Source: an uncultured Oscillospiraceae bacterium
Lineage (GTDB): Bacteria > Bacillota > Clostridia > Oscillospirales > Oscillospiraceae
DNA: 15,695 nucleotides
Assembly: GCA_910578575.1 (NCBI GenBank)
Contig: CAJTQP010000054.1
Span: 1 to 15,695 of the forward strand
Direction of reading: 5' to 3'
The notes beneath the pieces were generated by a model that saw nothing but the letters and a program-made list of their open reading frames with translations, was not told the DNA's origin and did no database searches. Every line of letters begins with the position of its first letter. Position 1 is the first letter of the stretch. Below, in pieces: positions 1-7,538 of this stretch. The position numbers and the translations under genes are program-made.

Positions 1-1406
1 CCTTCTTTTCCTGTTTCATACACTCCTGTTATGATTTCTCGCAACGCCCGCATCGCTCCTGGGTCTTTCATGATTTTTTCGCTATATTTGCTAAAGTAAG
101 CGGTGAGTGTCACCCGCTCCTGTTTCTCTTCATCCCAGAGCGGAAAGGTCTTGCTGGGGACTGGCTCCCCTCCACAACTATGTACATTCCAAGACAGGAC
201 AAAAATATAGGGGCCCTGACCACCATTACCCGGCACCATTACAGTTTCTTCCCCTTGGGGATACTGTAGGGTCCATGCCATGTGTTGGGGGACTTCATAT
301 AGGGACTCTTCCGCATATCCCCACGTGATCGAGTGCTCCAGTTCCCACAACTCCTCCTCTGTGATTTCCTTTTCCACTGTCTGCGGCACGCAAGCCCCCG
401 CCGCTACCGCGCCACCGATAAGTAAGCAGGTCAGCAGCACTGGCACTATCAGGCGTTTCTTTTTCCCAAACTTCATAATCACGCCCAACCTTTCTTTCAG
501 GCATTGCGCACTTTCGTTGAGGTAAATGGTCCCGGCCAGCTTGGGGCAGTTCTTCTCTGTTACCACAGCGTGGAGAAGGGTATCCCCATAATCCCGCCGG
601 GCGGGAGCATCTAGGCGGCAAAGCAGGGCTTCGTCGCAGGAGAGCTCGCCATCTCGGTTGATCTCTCTTGCCATCCACCAGACCAGGGGATTGAACCAGT
701 GGAGGCAGAGGGTCAATTGTACCAACCATTTATAGAACATATCCCCCCGCTTACAGTGGGTCAGCTCGTGGAGCCGGGTGTAATGCAGCTCACTTTCTGA
801 CAAATCCGTATTGGGCAGCACCACCACCGGGCGGAAAAAGCCCAGCAGCAGGGGCGAGGACACCATAGGATTCCGATACAACGCCACCGGCCAGCCCACA
901 CCGGCCTTTGCTTTCGCCTGGGCCAGGGCACCCAGCAGCGCCGGGTCCTCTACCGTCTCCCAATCTCTCCGAAGATGCCCCGCAAAGCGGCGGTAGGTCA
1001 CTACCCTATGGAGGAACAGAACCAACGCCACACCCAGCCACAGCAGCCAGAGCTTGTCCAGCAGCCACATTCCAACGTTTCCCCTGGGGACCTCCGGCGC
1101 GGCGGGCCCTTCCGTTGCTGCAGCCACATCCCCTGAAGTCGTTTCGCCGGGGTCGTCAAGGAGCGCAAGCTGCGCCTGGGTCGGCCACACAACCTGAGTG
1201 CTTTGCTCGTCTTGAAGTGCATCCCTCTGGACAAACGCTATCTCCGTAGGCACCGGCAAAAGCAGCCGGGCAACCACGATCAACCAGATATAATACTGCC
1301 AGGTTTTACTCACCTGGTCTTTCCATAGAACCCTGCCCAGCAGCAGCGCCAGAATCAGCACTCCACCGGAAAGGGACAGGGAAACCACTTTCAAACAAGC
1401 ATTCAT
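1..1406 (-). CDS. BlaR1-like M56 metalloprotease sensor, second tandem copy (3' end off window)
   Basis: This is a membrane-embedded antirepressor protease of the BlaR1/MecR1 type. The reading frame is open from the ATG at 1406 to the left edge (468 codons), so the stop lies outside the window. The ribosome site AAGGAGATGTACC directly precedes the ATG. Membrane segments lie near residues 5-25 and 38-55, with another near 112-134. The zinc motif HELTH is at about residues 213-217 and is followed by RDGELSCDEA, which supplies the likely third ligand. After a membrane segment that follows FGKKK, an external domain begins. That domain resembles the matching part of the neighbouring copy (GPYIFVLSWN, VTLTAYF), but it is shorter before that point and lacks a visible SxxK acylation motif. 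The residue after HELTH is Cys, against Tyr in the other copy. The gene starts 54 bp after the other copy's stop, so the two are probably one operon. The signal it senses is unknown. Confidence 0.88.
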   Translation of the reverse strand, partial: MNACLKVVSLSLSGGVLILALLLGRVLWKDQVSKTWQYYIWLIVVARLLLPVPTEIAFVQRDALQDEQSTQVVWPTQAQLALLDDPGETTSGDVAAATEGPAAPEVPRGNVGMWLLDKLWLLWLGVALVLFLHRVVTYRRFAGHLRRDWETVEDPALLGALAQAKAKAGVGWPVALYRNPMVSSPLLLGFFRPVVVLPNTDLSESELHYTRLHELTHCKRGDMFYKWLVQLTLCLHWFNPLVWWMAREINRDGELSCDEALLCRLDAPARRDYGDTLLHAVVTEKNCPKLAGTIYLNESAQCLKERLGVIMKFGKKKRLIVPVLLTCLLIGGAVAAGACVPQTVEKEITEEELWELEHSITWGYAEESLYEVPQHMAWTLQYPQGEETVMVPGNGGQGPYIFVLSWNVHSCGGEPVPSKTFPLWDEEKQERVTLTAYFSKYSEKIMKDPGAMRALREIITGVYETGKE

Positions 1407-1460
1407 GGTACATCTCCTTCCTAAGCAGATTTCCTCAAACCATCCGCAAGCGCACGTTCT

Positions 1461-3530
1461 TTACTGCGCATACCGCAAGGATTCCAAAAGAAGCAAGCTG
1501 AAAAGATTCCTTCCATCCTGCCGCGTTTTGTCCAGCCACCGCTCCACGGTCTCCCGGTCCATCGACCATGTCAAAGCCTCAAAAACCTCCAGCTTATTGT
1601 CCGTGTATGCGCGTTGGGCAAAGCGCTCCAGCAATTCATCGTCGGCGTTCAGGCAGTTGAAAACCGTGGCGAAAGAGGTCTTATCTCCCCTGGCGTATGC
1701 CCGCTCTAGCCACTCCCTATGGGTGGTTTCATCCAACATAGGAAAGAGCGCTTCAAACTCCGTCATTTGATACCGTTCAAAATATTGTTCTGCCAGCGCC
1801 TCTGGGCCAGTATCCCCAATATAGTCCGCCACGCTCACATAGAAATCCACCGCCTGCTCGCCGGTCTCTTTTCTCTGGGTATAGATGGCGTACATCTGGT
1901 CGGATAGGGCCTGCATCGCCACCAGGTCTTGGCGCATTTTTTCACTGTCCTCGTTGAAGTAAGCCGTCAGCGTTACATTGTTCTGTTCTGTTTCGTCCCA
2001 AACGGTAAATGTCTCGCTGGGCTGCCCCTCCCCACCGCTGATATTCCATGCCAGCGTAAAAAGATACGGGCCTTGATGGTAGCCGTCTGATGTCAGGTAG
2101 GGGCCCGTTTGCTCCGGGTATCCAATCTCTACGGACTCCATATATGTCACGACCGGCTCTTGTTGCGTTTCCTCTTGAGTGGCGTGAGCCTCCCACCGTT
2201 GTTGTAGTTCCTCAGCAGCTTTCACCGCCAGACGCATTTCTCCCCGTGTCAGCGCTCCATCTTTCACTAGCTCCTGGCACTGAGTTTTTACCGCGGCGGC
2301 CATATCCTCTGAGAAAAACACAGAGGGGTCCCCTACCACAACGGATTTGTCCTTTTCCACCAGCACCAAATTGGGAAACTCCTCCATCCAGACCGGGGGG
2401 ATATCCGCCTCGGTGGCTCCCTCCCCAAAAAGGTAATAGCTGTTCTGGAAATACCAGAGCTGTCCGGACTGTTGCATACTCGGTTCTGTATGGACATAGG
2501 CTCCCATCACCACCGCGCCGCAGGCCAGCAAGAGGGTCAGTAAAAGCGGAATCGTCACATATTTCTTTTTCCCAAACTTCATAATCGCACCTAGCCTTTC
2601 TTTGAGACATTGCGCACTTGTGTTGAGATAAACGGTCCCGGCAGGCTTTGAGCCGCTCTCCCCCGCCGCCACAGCGTGGAGGAGGGTATCCCCATAATCC
2701 CGCCGGGCGGGAGCATCCAGGCGGCGAAGCAGGGCTTCGTCGCAGGAGAGCTCACCATCCCGGTTGATCTCTCTTGCCATCCACCAGACCAGGGGATTGA
2801 ACCAGTGGAGGCAAAGGGTCAACTGCACCAACCACTTATAGAACATATCCCCCCGTTTATAGTGGGTCAGCTCATGGAGCAGGGTGTAATATAGCTCCAT
2901 TTGGGGCAAATCTGTGTTGGGCAGTACCACAATGGGACGGAAAAAGCCCAGGAGCAGCGGCGAGGACACCATAGGGTTTCGGTAGAGCTTCACCGGGCAG
3001 TTCACGCCAGCCTTTGCCTTGGCTTGGGCCAGAGTGCCCAACAGGGCCGGGTGTTTCACTGCCTCCCAACCTCTCTGAATATGCGCTGAAAAGCGACAGT
3101 AGGTCACAACTCTTTGCAGGAACAGGAGCAGCGCTACACTCAGCCACAGCAGCCAGAGCTTGTCCAAAAACCATAGCCCGATATTCCCCTTGATAACTTC
3201 CGGCACAGGGTTTTCTTCTTGTGCAGCAACCCCATCTCCTAAGCCGTCTCCCCTGGCGCTGTCATTGACTGCACCTCTAGTGGACGGCTCCACCGCCGGA
3301 GTACGCTGCAAAAGCTGGGTACTTTGACTGGTTTGGGGCACGTTCCCCCAGGCAAGGTCTATCTCCGTCGGCACCGGCAGCAACAGCCGGGCAATCACGA
3401 TCAGCCAAATGTAATATTGCCAAGTCTTACTCACCCTGTCCTTCCACAGGGGTCTACTCAGCAGCAGTGCCAAAATTAACACCCCACCGGAGAGGGACAG
3501 GGAGAGCACCAGTTTCAACATCTCATTCAC
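1461..3530 (-). CDS. BlaR1-like M56 metalloprotease sensor/antirepressor, first tandem copy
   Basis: This 689-residue integral membrane protein should sense an external signal and cleave the BlaI-type repressor encoded just upstream. Membrane segments are seen near residues 5-25, 38-55, 118-140 and 235-252. HELTHYKRGD at 219 onward gives the M56 zinc site (H219, E220, H223), and E260 in GELSCDEA is the likely third ligand. A further membrane segment (about 326-346) follows FGKKK. Residues 347-689 are predicted external. They do not look like the penicillin-binding sensor of classical BlaR1: no STxK-like or KTG triad is visible. The last 100 residues or so look helical and repeat-like (ERAYARGDKTSF, QRAYTDNKLEVF). 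The start is a GTG at 3530 that shares the bases GTGA with the blaI stop, which implies translational coupling. The family call is firm; the ligand is unknown. Confidence 0.9.
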   Translation of the reverse strand: MNEMLKLVLSLSLSGGVLILALLLSRPLWKDRVSKTWQYYIWLIVIARLLLPVPTEIDLAWGNVPQTSQSTQLLQRTPAVEPSTRGAVNDSARGDGLGDGVAAQEENPVPEVIKGNIGLWFLDKLWLLWLSVALLLFLQRVVTYCRFSAHIQRGWEAVKHPALLGTLAQAKAKAGVNCPVKLYRNPMVSSPLLLGFFRPIVVLPNTDLPQMELYYTLLHELTHYKRGDMFYKWLVQLTLCLHWFNPLVWWMAREINRDGELSCDEALLRRLDAPARRDYGDTLLHAVAAGESGSKPAGTVYLNTSAQCLKERLGAIMKFGKKKYVTIPLLLTLLLACGAVVMGAYVHTEPSMQQSGQLWYFQNSYYLFGEGATEADIPPVWMEEFPNLVLVEKDKSVVVGDPSVFFSEDMAAAVKTQCQELVKDGALTRGEMRLAVKAAEELQQRWEAHATQEETQQEPVVTYMESVEIGYPEQTGPYLTSDGYHQGPYLFTLAWNISGGEGQPSETFTVWDETEQNNVTLTAYFNEDSEKMRQDLVAMQALSDQMYAIYTQRKETGEQAVDFYVSVADYIGDTGPEALAEQYFERYQMTEFEALFPMLDETTHREWLERAYARGDKTSFATVFNCLNADDELLERFAQRAYTDNKLEVFEALTWSMDRETVERWLDKTRQDGRNLFSLLLLESLRYAQ

Positions 3531-3901
3531 GGTTTTCCCTCCTCCCAGAACTGTTTTAGCTCCTCATACTCCTCCGGGGAGATCAAGTCCCTCTGGATCA
3601 AGGTGGAGACCAATCCCTTGGCGCTGCCTTCATACAATTTGTTCAACAGCGTCTGGGTCTGGGCCGCCTGGTAGTCCGCCTCGGACACCACAGCGGTGTA
3701 CTCGTTCCTCCGGCCCAGCTTCTTGGTCTTGAGCAGCCCCTTTTCCACCAGGCGGGACAGCAGGGTAATGATGGTGTTCTTCTGCCACGTCCGGCCTGAT
3801 TTGGCCAGTTCCTCCATGATGTGGGCATAGAGGGCAGTGCCCTCGTTGGCCCAGACGATCTTCATCAATTCCAGCTCAGAATCCGAAACCTGTGCAATCA
3901 T
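3527..3901 (-). CDS. blaI: BlaI/MecI/CopY-family transcriptional repressor
   Basis: This 124-residue repressor is of the BlaI (penicillinase repressor) family. Residues 1-70 form the winged helix: SDSELELMKIVW is the usual family start, WQKNTIITLLSRLVEKGLL is the recognition helix region, and RRNEYTAVVS is the wing. The C-terminal part (about 75-124, including GSAKGLVSTLI) is the helical dimer region, where BlaR1-type proteases cut in studied members. The start is the ATG at 3901 because AAAGGAGGTG lies 7 bases upstream; a longer open frame to 3964 runs through the promoter and is not credible. The gene heads the operon and overlaps the first BlaR1-like gene by GTGA. Two dyads in its promoter suggest autorepression. 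No beta-lactamase gene is visible in the window, so the regulated target may be the sensors themselves or genes elsewhere. Confidence 0.93.
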   Translation of the reverse strand: MIAQVSDSELELMKIVWANEGTALYAHIMEELAKSGRTWQKNTIITLLSRLVEKGLLKTKKLGRRNEYTAVVSEADYQAAQTQTLLNKLYEGSAKGLVSTLIQRDLISPEEYEELKQFWEEGKP

Positions 3902-3918
3902 ACTTTCACACCTCCTTT

Positions 3919-3971
3919 GACGACATCCTGTAGTCCAACTATAAGATAACAGATTGTAGTCCATTTGTCAA
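3919..3971 (-). promoter_or_regulatory. blaI promoter with two BlaI-type operators
   Basis: On the minus strand a -35 box TTGACA (3966-3971) is followed after 17 bases by TATCTT (3943-3948), preceded by TGT like an extended -10. Two 17-bp imperfect dyads overlap it. GACTACAATCTGTTATC (3945-3961) lies in the spacer and runs into the -10. GACTACAGGATGTCGTC (3919-3935) lies near or just after the start of transcription. Both fit GAC-N-ACA-N3-TGT-N-RTC, and their centres are exactly 26 bp apart. BlaI/MecI/CopY operators are known to be built on TACA/TGTA half-sites, so autorepression is the natural reading. Binding itself is inferred. Confidence 0.72.
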
Positions 3972-4010
3972 GGGTTTTCTTCCCCTGATAGAACAAGGGG
4001 GCCAAAGCGC

Positions 4011-4047
4011 AAAAAAGAGATGGGCAAACATGTTACCCATCTCTTTT
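4011..4047 (-). terminator. Rho-independent terminator after the ABC permease gene
   Basis: On the minus strand a perfect 12-bp stem AAAAGAGATGGG / CCCATCTCTTTT (4036-4047 and 4013-4024) encloses an 11-base loop and runs straight into six T residues. It starts 6 bases after the permease stop codon. It separates the ABC/two-component operon from the blaI operon downstream. Confidence 0.88.
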
Positions 4048-4052
4048 CGCGT

Positions 4053-6743
4053 TTAGGCATCCATTTCTCTCAGCCGTTCCACAATGGTTCGCTTGGAAAC
4101 CACCTGGTAGGTCAACAAGGGAACGATCACCCCCAGGAGCAGGAACAGGGGCAGTACCACCAGGATCGGCGTCACGGTGAGATGATAGCTAAAGAACCAG
4201 AAGATATTGCTGACAGCACTGCCTGCCAGGGGCCCGATCCCCACGGTCAGCAGCAGGCATAGAAGCAGGGACAGCACGGTGTAGTACAAGCCCTCGCACA
4301 CCAGCATGGTCTTGAGCTGCTTCCCCGTCATGCCCACGGACTGCAAAACGGCAAACTCCCGTTTCCGGCTCAAAATGCCCGTGAGCACCGCGTTGATGAA
4401 GTTCAGCACACCCACCAGGCCCACGATGCCGCTGAGGGCGCTGCCCATGGTGAAGAACATCCCCTGAAAGCCCTCGAACTCCGCCTCATAGGTGGCCCGG
4501 CTCTCATAGTCATAGCTGGGCTGGACGGAGTTGGTATACTCCGCCAAAAAGTCCTCCATGGCGGGGGCGGCCTCGTCGGTGGTATCGTAGATATAGGTCA
4601 TGACCCCGTCGGTGCCGCTGTCCTGGATGAACCGCTCCGCCCCCAGGACGAACTGGTCCGCGCCATAATAGCGGTAGGAAATGGAGCTGGGGATATTCAC
4701 CACGGCGCAGACGGTGTAATCCACATCCGTATATTCCACCGCACGGGAGCCAAAGGGCCGGTCACCCTCGTAGGCAGCGTCTACGTCCTCTATGATCTCC
4801 CCGGTATCCCGGTAGAAATATTCACGATGGGTGATATAGCGGATGGTGACAGTGTCCCCCATCTTGGCCCAGTGGGAATCCCACAGGGTGGAATTGTAGT
4901 CGTCGGTGTTATAAACTACGGCAATGGCCCGCTGGCTGGGGTCAGAGAGGGGGGATAGGTCCCCGTCCAGGACATTTAACAGGCTCAGGGGGAAGTCATC
5001 CATACCGTAGAGCTGTGCCCTATCCGCCAAAAGGCCGTCCTCGGTGCGCTCCTTATCCGCAATCAACTTGTCCAAGGTCTCCGCGTCATTCCAATTGCCC
5101 CAAACGGTCCGATACCAATCCTCGGTGACAAATTCCTCAATATCGGAGGTGACGCCGTAAATACGCCCGGACTGGGTGATGCCGCCCTGGGCGTCCACAT
5201 CGGCGATAACTTCCTCCGGGACCGCATCGTCTATGCTACGGAAGCCTCCGCCGCTGGTCTGGAAATAGGCCGCGTCCCCCAGGATAAAGTCCACGCTGGC
5301 CTTGTTTTGCAGGTACTTGTCCATGTCAAAGCCGTTGGCAAAAGTATAGGTCAAGGTGGCCAGCACCAGGGCCAGGGTCAGGGAGATCACCGTCACCACA
5401 GTGCGGCTCCGGCTGCGGCCCAGGTTGGCCCAGGCCATCTTAGGCAGGGAGGCACCCTTCTTGGCGGAGCGCTTGCCGTCCTTGGTGTGCTTGCCGCGCT
5501 TCTGTCCCCCGCCCTCGGTGTAGCGCACGGCCTCCACCGGGGAGACCTTGGCCGCCATCCGGCCCGGACGGGCGCAGGAGAGGAACACGGTAATCAAAGC
5601 AAACAGCGCCGCCCCCAGAAAGATCAGGGGATTGAAGCTAACAAAGGTGTTTTTATAGCTAAGTTGCGCCATAATGACCGGCGTGAGTTTGTTGCCGATG
5701 AGGAAGCCCGCGATCAATCCCAAGGGGATGCCCACCACGCTCAACAGCAGGGCCTGCTGCCGGACGATCCGCTTCAACTGCCGCCCGGTGGTGCCGATGG
5801 TTTTCAGCAGCCCATAGAAGCGGATATCGTTGGTGACAGAAATTTGAAACACGTTGTAGATGATGAGATAGCCGGTGAAGATGATCAGCAGCAGGATCAC
5901 GGCAATGGCAATCACAGTGGCCGCGTCAAAGCTGTCACTGAGCTGAGCCCCGGAGTAGCCCCAGTTCACACCGATGTCCAGGTAGTTGGGCTGGTTGTTG
6001 TCCTCGGTCTGGTAGCCGTGGTTGTCCAGGACCTGCACCACGTCCTCCCGGATGTGCAGGGCATTTTTGAACATCAGGTCCAGATTCCACTTCCCTGTGG
6101 GCGTCATTTCGTCCCCGCTGCCCAGGGCCGCCAACTCCTCCACGGCACTGCGGGGCAGGAGGATGTTGTTGGCGGTGATGGCGGTATCGTAGGTCCACCA
6201 GCCGGAGAGGGTGCCGGTGTAGGTCACCAGTTTCTTGTACGGGGTGCCTATGTCAATGTAGAAGGAGAAGCTCACCTCCGCCCCGATTTCGGGCTCGATC
6301 CCCAAAAGGGACAGAACGTGGGTGTCTGTGGCGAACTGATTGGTTCCCTCAGCGGGAAGGCTCCCCACCTCCGGGACGCAGAAGTAGTGGGGGGCCTCCT
6401 GGGGTTCCATGTAACTGACCTCCACATGGGACTTGTGGAAGGGGACATCCTCCGGCATCCCCAAAAACAGCCGGGCCCCGGACTCCACGATTAGGGGGTC
6501 GTCCCGCAGCTCCTCCACCTGCTCCCAGGTGATTTTCTTGATGGTACCATGCATATCTCCCCCGGCTTGGCGGAAGTTCTCCTGCTGGAAGGAGTAGTTC
6601 ATGGAGCCGACAATGGTAAACAGGGAGGTAAACAGGACCGTGGTCAGTGCAATGGCCAAAATGGCGATGATGTTCCGGGTCCTGGCCGCCATCATGGAGC
6701 GAAAGCCCAGGCGGCGGATGCACTTGCGATTGGATACCTTCAT
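4053..6743 (-). CDS. ABC transporter permease with two FtsX-type halves
   Basis: This large permease (about 896 residues) pairs with the ATPase encoded upstream. The first half has a membrane helix near 23-47, an external domain of about 220 residues, and then three helices (about 275-300, 328-350, 370-392). A basic cytoplasmic linker (about 410-445) follows. The second half repeats the pattern: a helix near 448-470, an external domain of roughly 285 residues, and three C-terminal helices. Eight helices with two large external domains is the duplicated FtsX layout and differs from the ten-helix, single-domain BceB layout. A GTG at 6752 overlaps the ATPase stop, but I prefer the ATG at 6743: GGGGGTGA, close to the ideal GGAGGTGA, sits 5 bases before it. 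Substrates may be antimicrobial peptides or envelope lipids or lipoproteins; the sequence does not decide. Confidence 0.9.
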   Translation of the reverse strand: MKVSNRKCIRRLGFRSMMAARTRNIIAILAIALTTVLFTSLFTIVGSMNYSFQQENFRQAGGDMHGTIKKITWEQVEELRDDPLIVESGARLFLGMPEDVPFHKSHVEVSYMEPQEAPHYFCVPEVGSLPAEGTNQFATDTHVLSLLGIEPEIGAEVSFSFYIDIGTPYKKLVTYTGTLSGWWTYDTAITANNILLPRSAVEELAALGSGDEMTPTGKWNLDLMFKNALHIREDVVQVLDNHGYQTEDNNQPNYLDIGVNWGYSGAQLSDSFDAATVIAIAVILLLIIFTGYLIIYNVFQISVTNDIRFYGLLKTIGTTGRQLKRIVRQQALLLSVVGIPLGLIAGFLIGNKLTPVIMAQLSYKNTFVSFNPLIFLGAALFALITVFLSCARPGRMAAKVSPVEAVRYTEGGGQKRGKHTKDGKRSAKKGASLPKMAWANLGRSRSRTVVTVISLTLALVLATLTYTFANGFDMDKYLQNKASVDFILGDAAYFQTSGGGFRSIDDAVPEEVIADVDAQGGITQSGRIYGVTSDIEEFVTEDWYRTVWGNWNDAETLDKLIADKERTEDGLLADRAQLYGMDDFPLSLLNVLDGDLSPLSDPSQRAIAVVYNTDDYNSTLWDSHWAKMGDTVTIRYITHREYFYRDTGEIIEDVDAAYEGDRPFGSRAVEYTDVDYTVCAVVNIPSSISYRYYGADQFVLGAERFIQDSGTDGVMTYIYDTTDEAAPAMEDFLAEYTNSVQPSYDYESRATYEAEFEGFQGMFFTMGSALSGIVGLVGVLNFINAVLTGILSRKREFAVLQSVGMTGKQLKTMLVCEGLYYTVLSLLLCLLLTVGIGPLAGSAVSNIFWFFSYHLTVTPILVVLPLFLLLGVIVPLLTYQVVSKRTIVERLREMDA

Positions 6744-6748
6744 GCCCC

Positions 6749-7420
6749 TCACCCCCGAACCATGATGCGCCCATCCTCAATGCGGATGATGCGGTCAGCC
6801 ATCTGGGCGATCTCCTCGTTGTGGGTGATCATCACGATGGTCTGGGTGAATTTCTGGCTGGTGACTTTCAACAGTCCCATCACGTCCTGGCTGGTCTTGC
6901 TGTCCAGGTTGCCTGTGGGCTCGTCGGCCAGGATGATGGCGGGCTTGGCTGCCAGGGCACGGGCGATGGCCACCCGCTGCTGCTGTCCGCCAGAGAGGTT
7001 GTTGGGCAAGTTGCCCAGCTTGGACTGGAGCCCCAGGGTCTCGATGATCCGGTCCACATAGGCGTGGTCCGGGGCATGGCCGTCCAGCTCCATGGGCAGG
7101 ACGATGTTTTCATAGACGCTGAGCACCGGCACCAGGTTGTAGTTCTGAAACACGAAGCCGATCTTCCGCCGGCGGAAAATGGTCAGGGCCTCGTCCTTTA
7201 GGCTGGAAAGCTCCTTCCCGTCCACGGTGACACTGCCGGAAGTGGGCCGGTCCAGGCCCCCCAGCATGTGCAACAAGGTGGATTTGCCAGAGCCGGAGGT
7301 GCCCACCACGGACACAAACTCCCCCTTCTCCACAGAGAGGTCCACCCCGTCCAGGGCGCGGACCTCCGCCTCCCCGGAGCCGTAAATCTTTCTCAGGTCC
7401 TTGGTCTGTAAAATACTCAT
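6749..7420 (-). CDS. ABC transporter ATP-binding protein (MacB/LolD/BceA type)
   Basis: This 223-residue nucleotide-binding subunit has every expected motif: Walker A GTSGSGKST (40-48), Q-loop FQNYN (Q92), signature LSGGQQQR (142-149), Walker B IILADEPTGNLDS (162-174) and switch His in MITHN (H200). The LADEPTGNLDS form and the length are typical of the MacB/LolD/BceA group that works with FtsX-type permeases. The ATG at 7420 has GGAGGG 8 bases upstream. The stop overlaps an alternative GTG of the permease gene, and the two genes are certainly co-transcribed. A 118-bp gap separates it from the kinase gene upstream and holds repeated GAAAGATT motifs, so the transporter pair may have its own regulated promoter. 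Confidence 0.96.
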   Translation of the reverse strand: MSILQTKDLRKIYGSGEAEVRALDGVDLSVEKGEFVSVVGTSGSGKSTLLHMLGGLDRPTSGSVTVDGKELSSLKDEALTIFRRRKIGFVFQNYNLVPVLSVYENIVLPMELDGHAPDHAYVDRIIETLGLQSKLGNLPNNLSGGQQQRVAIARALAAKPAIILADEPTGNLDSKTSQDVMGLLKVTSQKFTQTIVMITHNEEIAQMADRIIRIEDGRIMVRG

Positions 7421-7471
7421 TTTGAGATCCCTCCATTGCTAACGCAGTAACTTCTCTTGACAGTGCCAACT

Positions 7472-7528
7472 TTAGCATAGGAATCTTTCCACAATCTTTC
7501 TGAAATCTAACGGTTTTGAAAGATTTCA
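7472..7528 (-). promoter_or_regulatory. Candidate response-regulator site and promoter for the ABC genes
   Basis: Three copies of GAAAGATT occur in the gap between kinase and ATPase genes. Two are on the minus strand in direct repeat (7493-7500 and 7482-7489, exactly 11 bp apart); one is inverted (plus-strand 7518-7525). A nested perfect inverted repeat TGAAATCT / AGATTTCA joins 7521-7528 to 7501-7508. A possible -10 TATGCT lies at about 7475-7480, and its expected -35 position (CAGAAA) is poor and overlaps the direct repeats. That is the usual geometry of a promoter activated by an OmpR-family regulator bound to 11-bp direct repeats. The repeats are visible; the role is inferred. Confidence 0.5.
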
Positions 7529-7538
7529 AAAAATTTAT

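Noticed and set aside
1..1406. Second BlaR1-like copy as a pseudogene
   Set aside because: Translating the frame from 1406 to the left edge gave no stop or frameshift, the zinc motif is intact and a good ribosome site is present. It is only cut by the window.
5307..6494. Long plus-strand open frame (395 codons) opposite the ABC permease gene
   Set aside because: It is antisense to a permease with clear membrane helices, its translation is low-complexity Gly/His/Gln-rich, and no promoter or ribosome site fits. It is a byproduct of GC-rich codon use.
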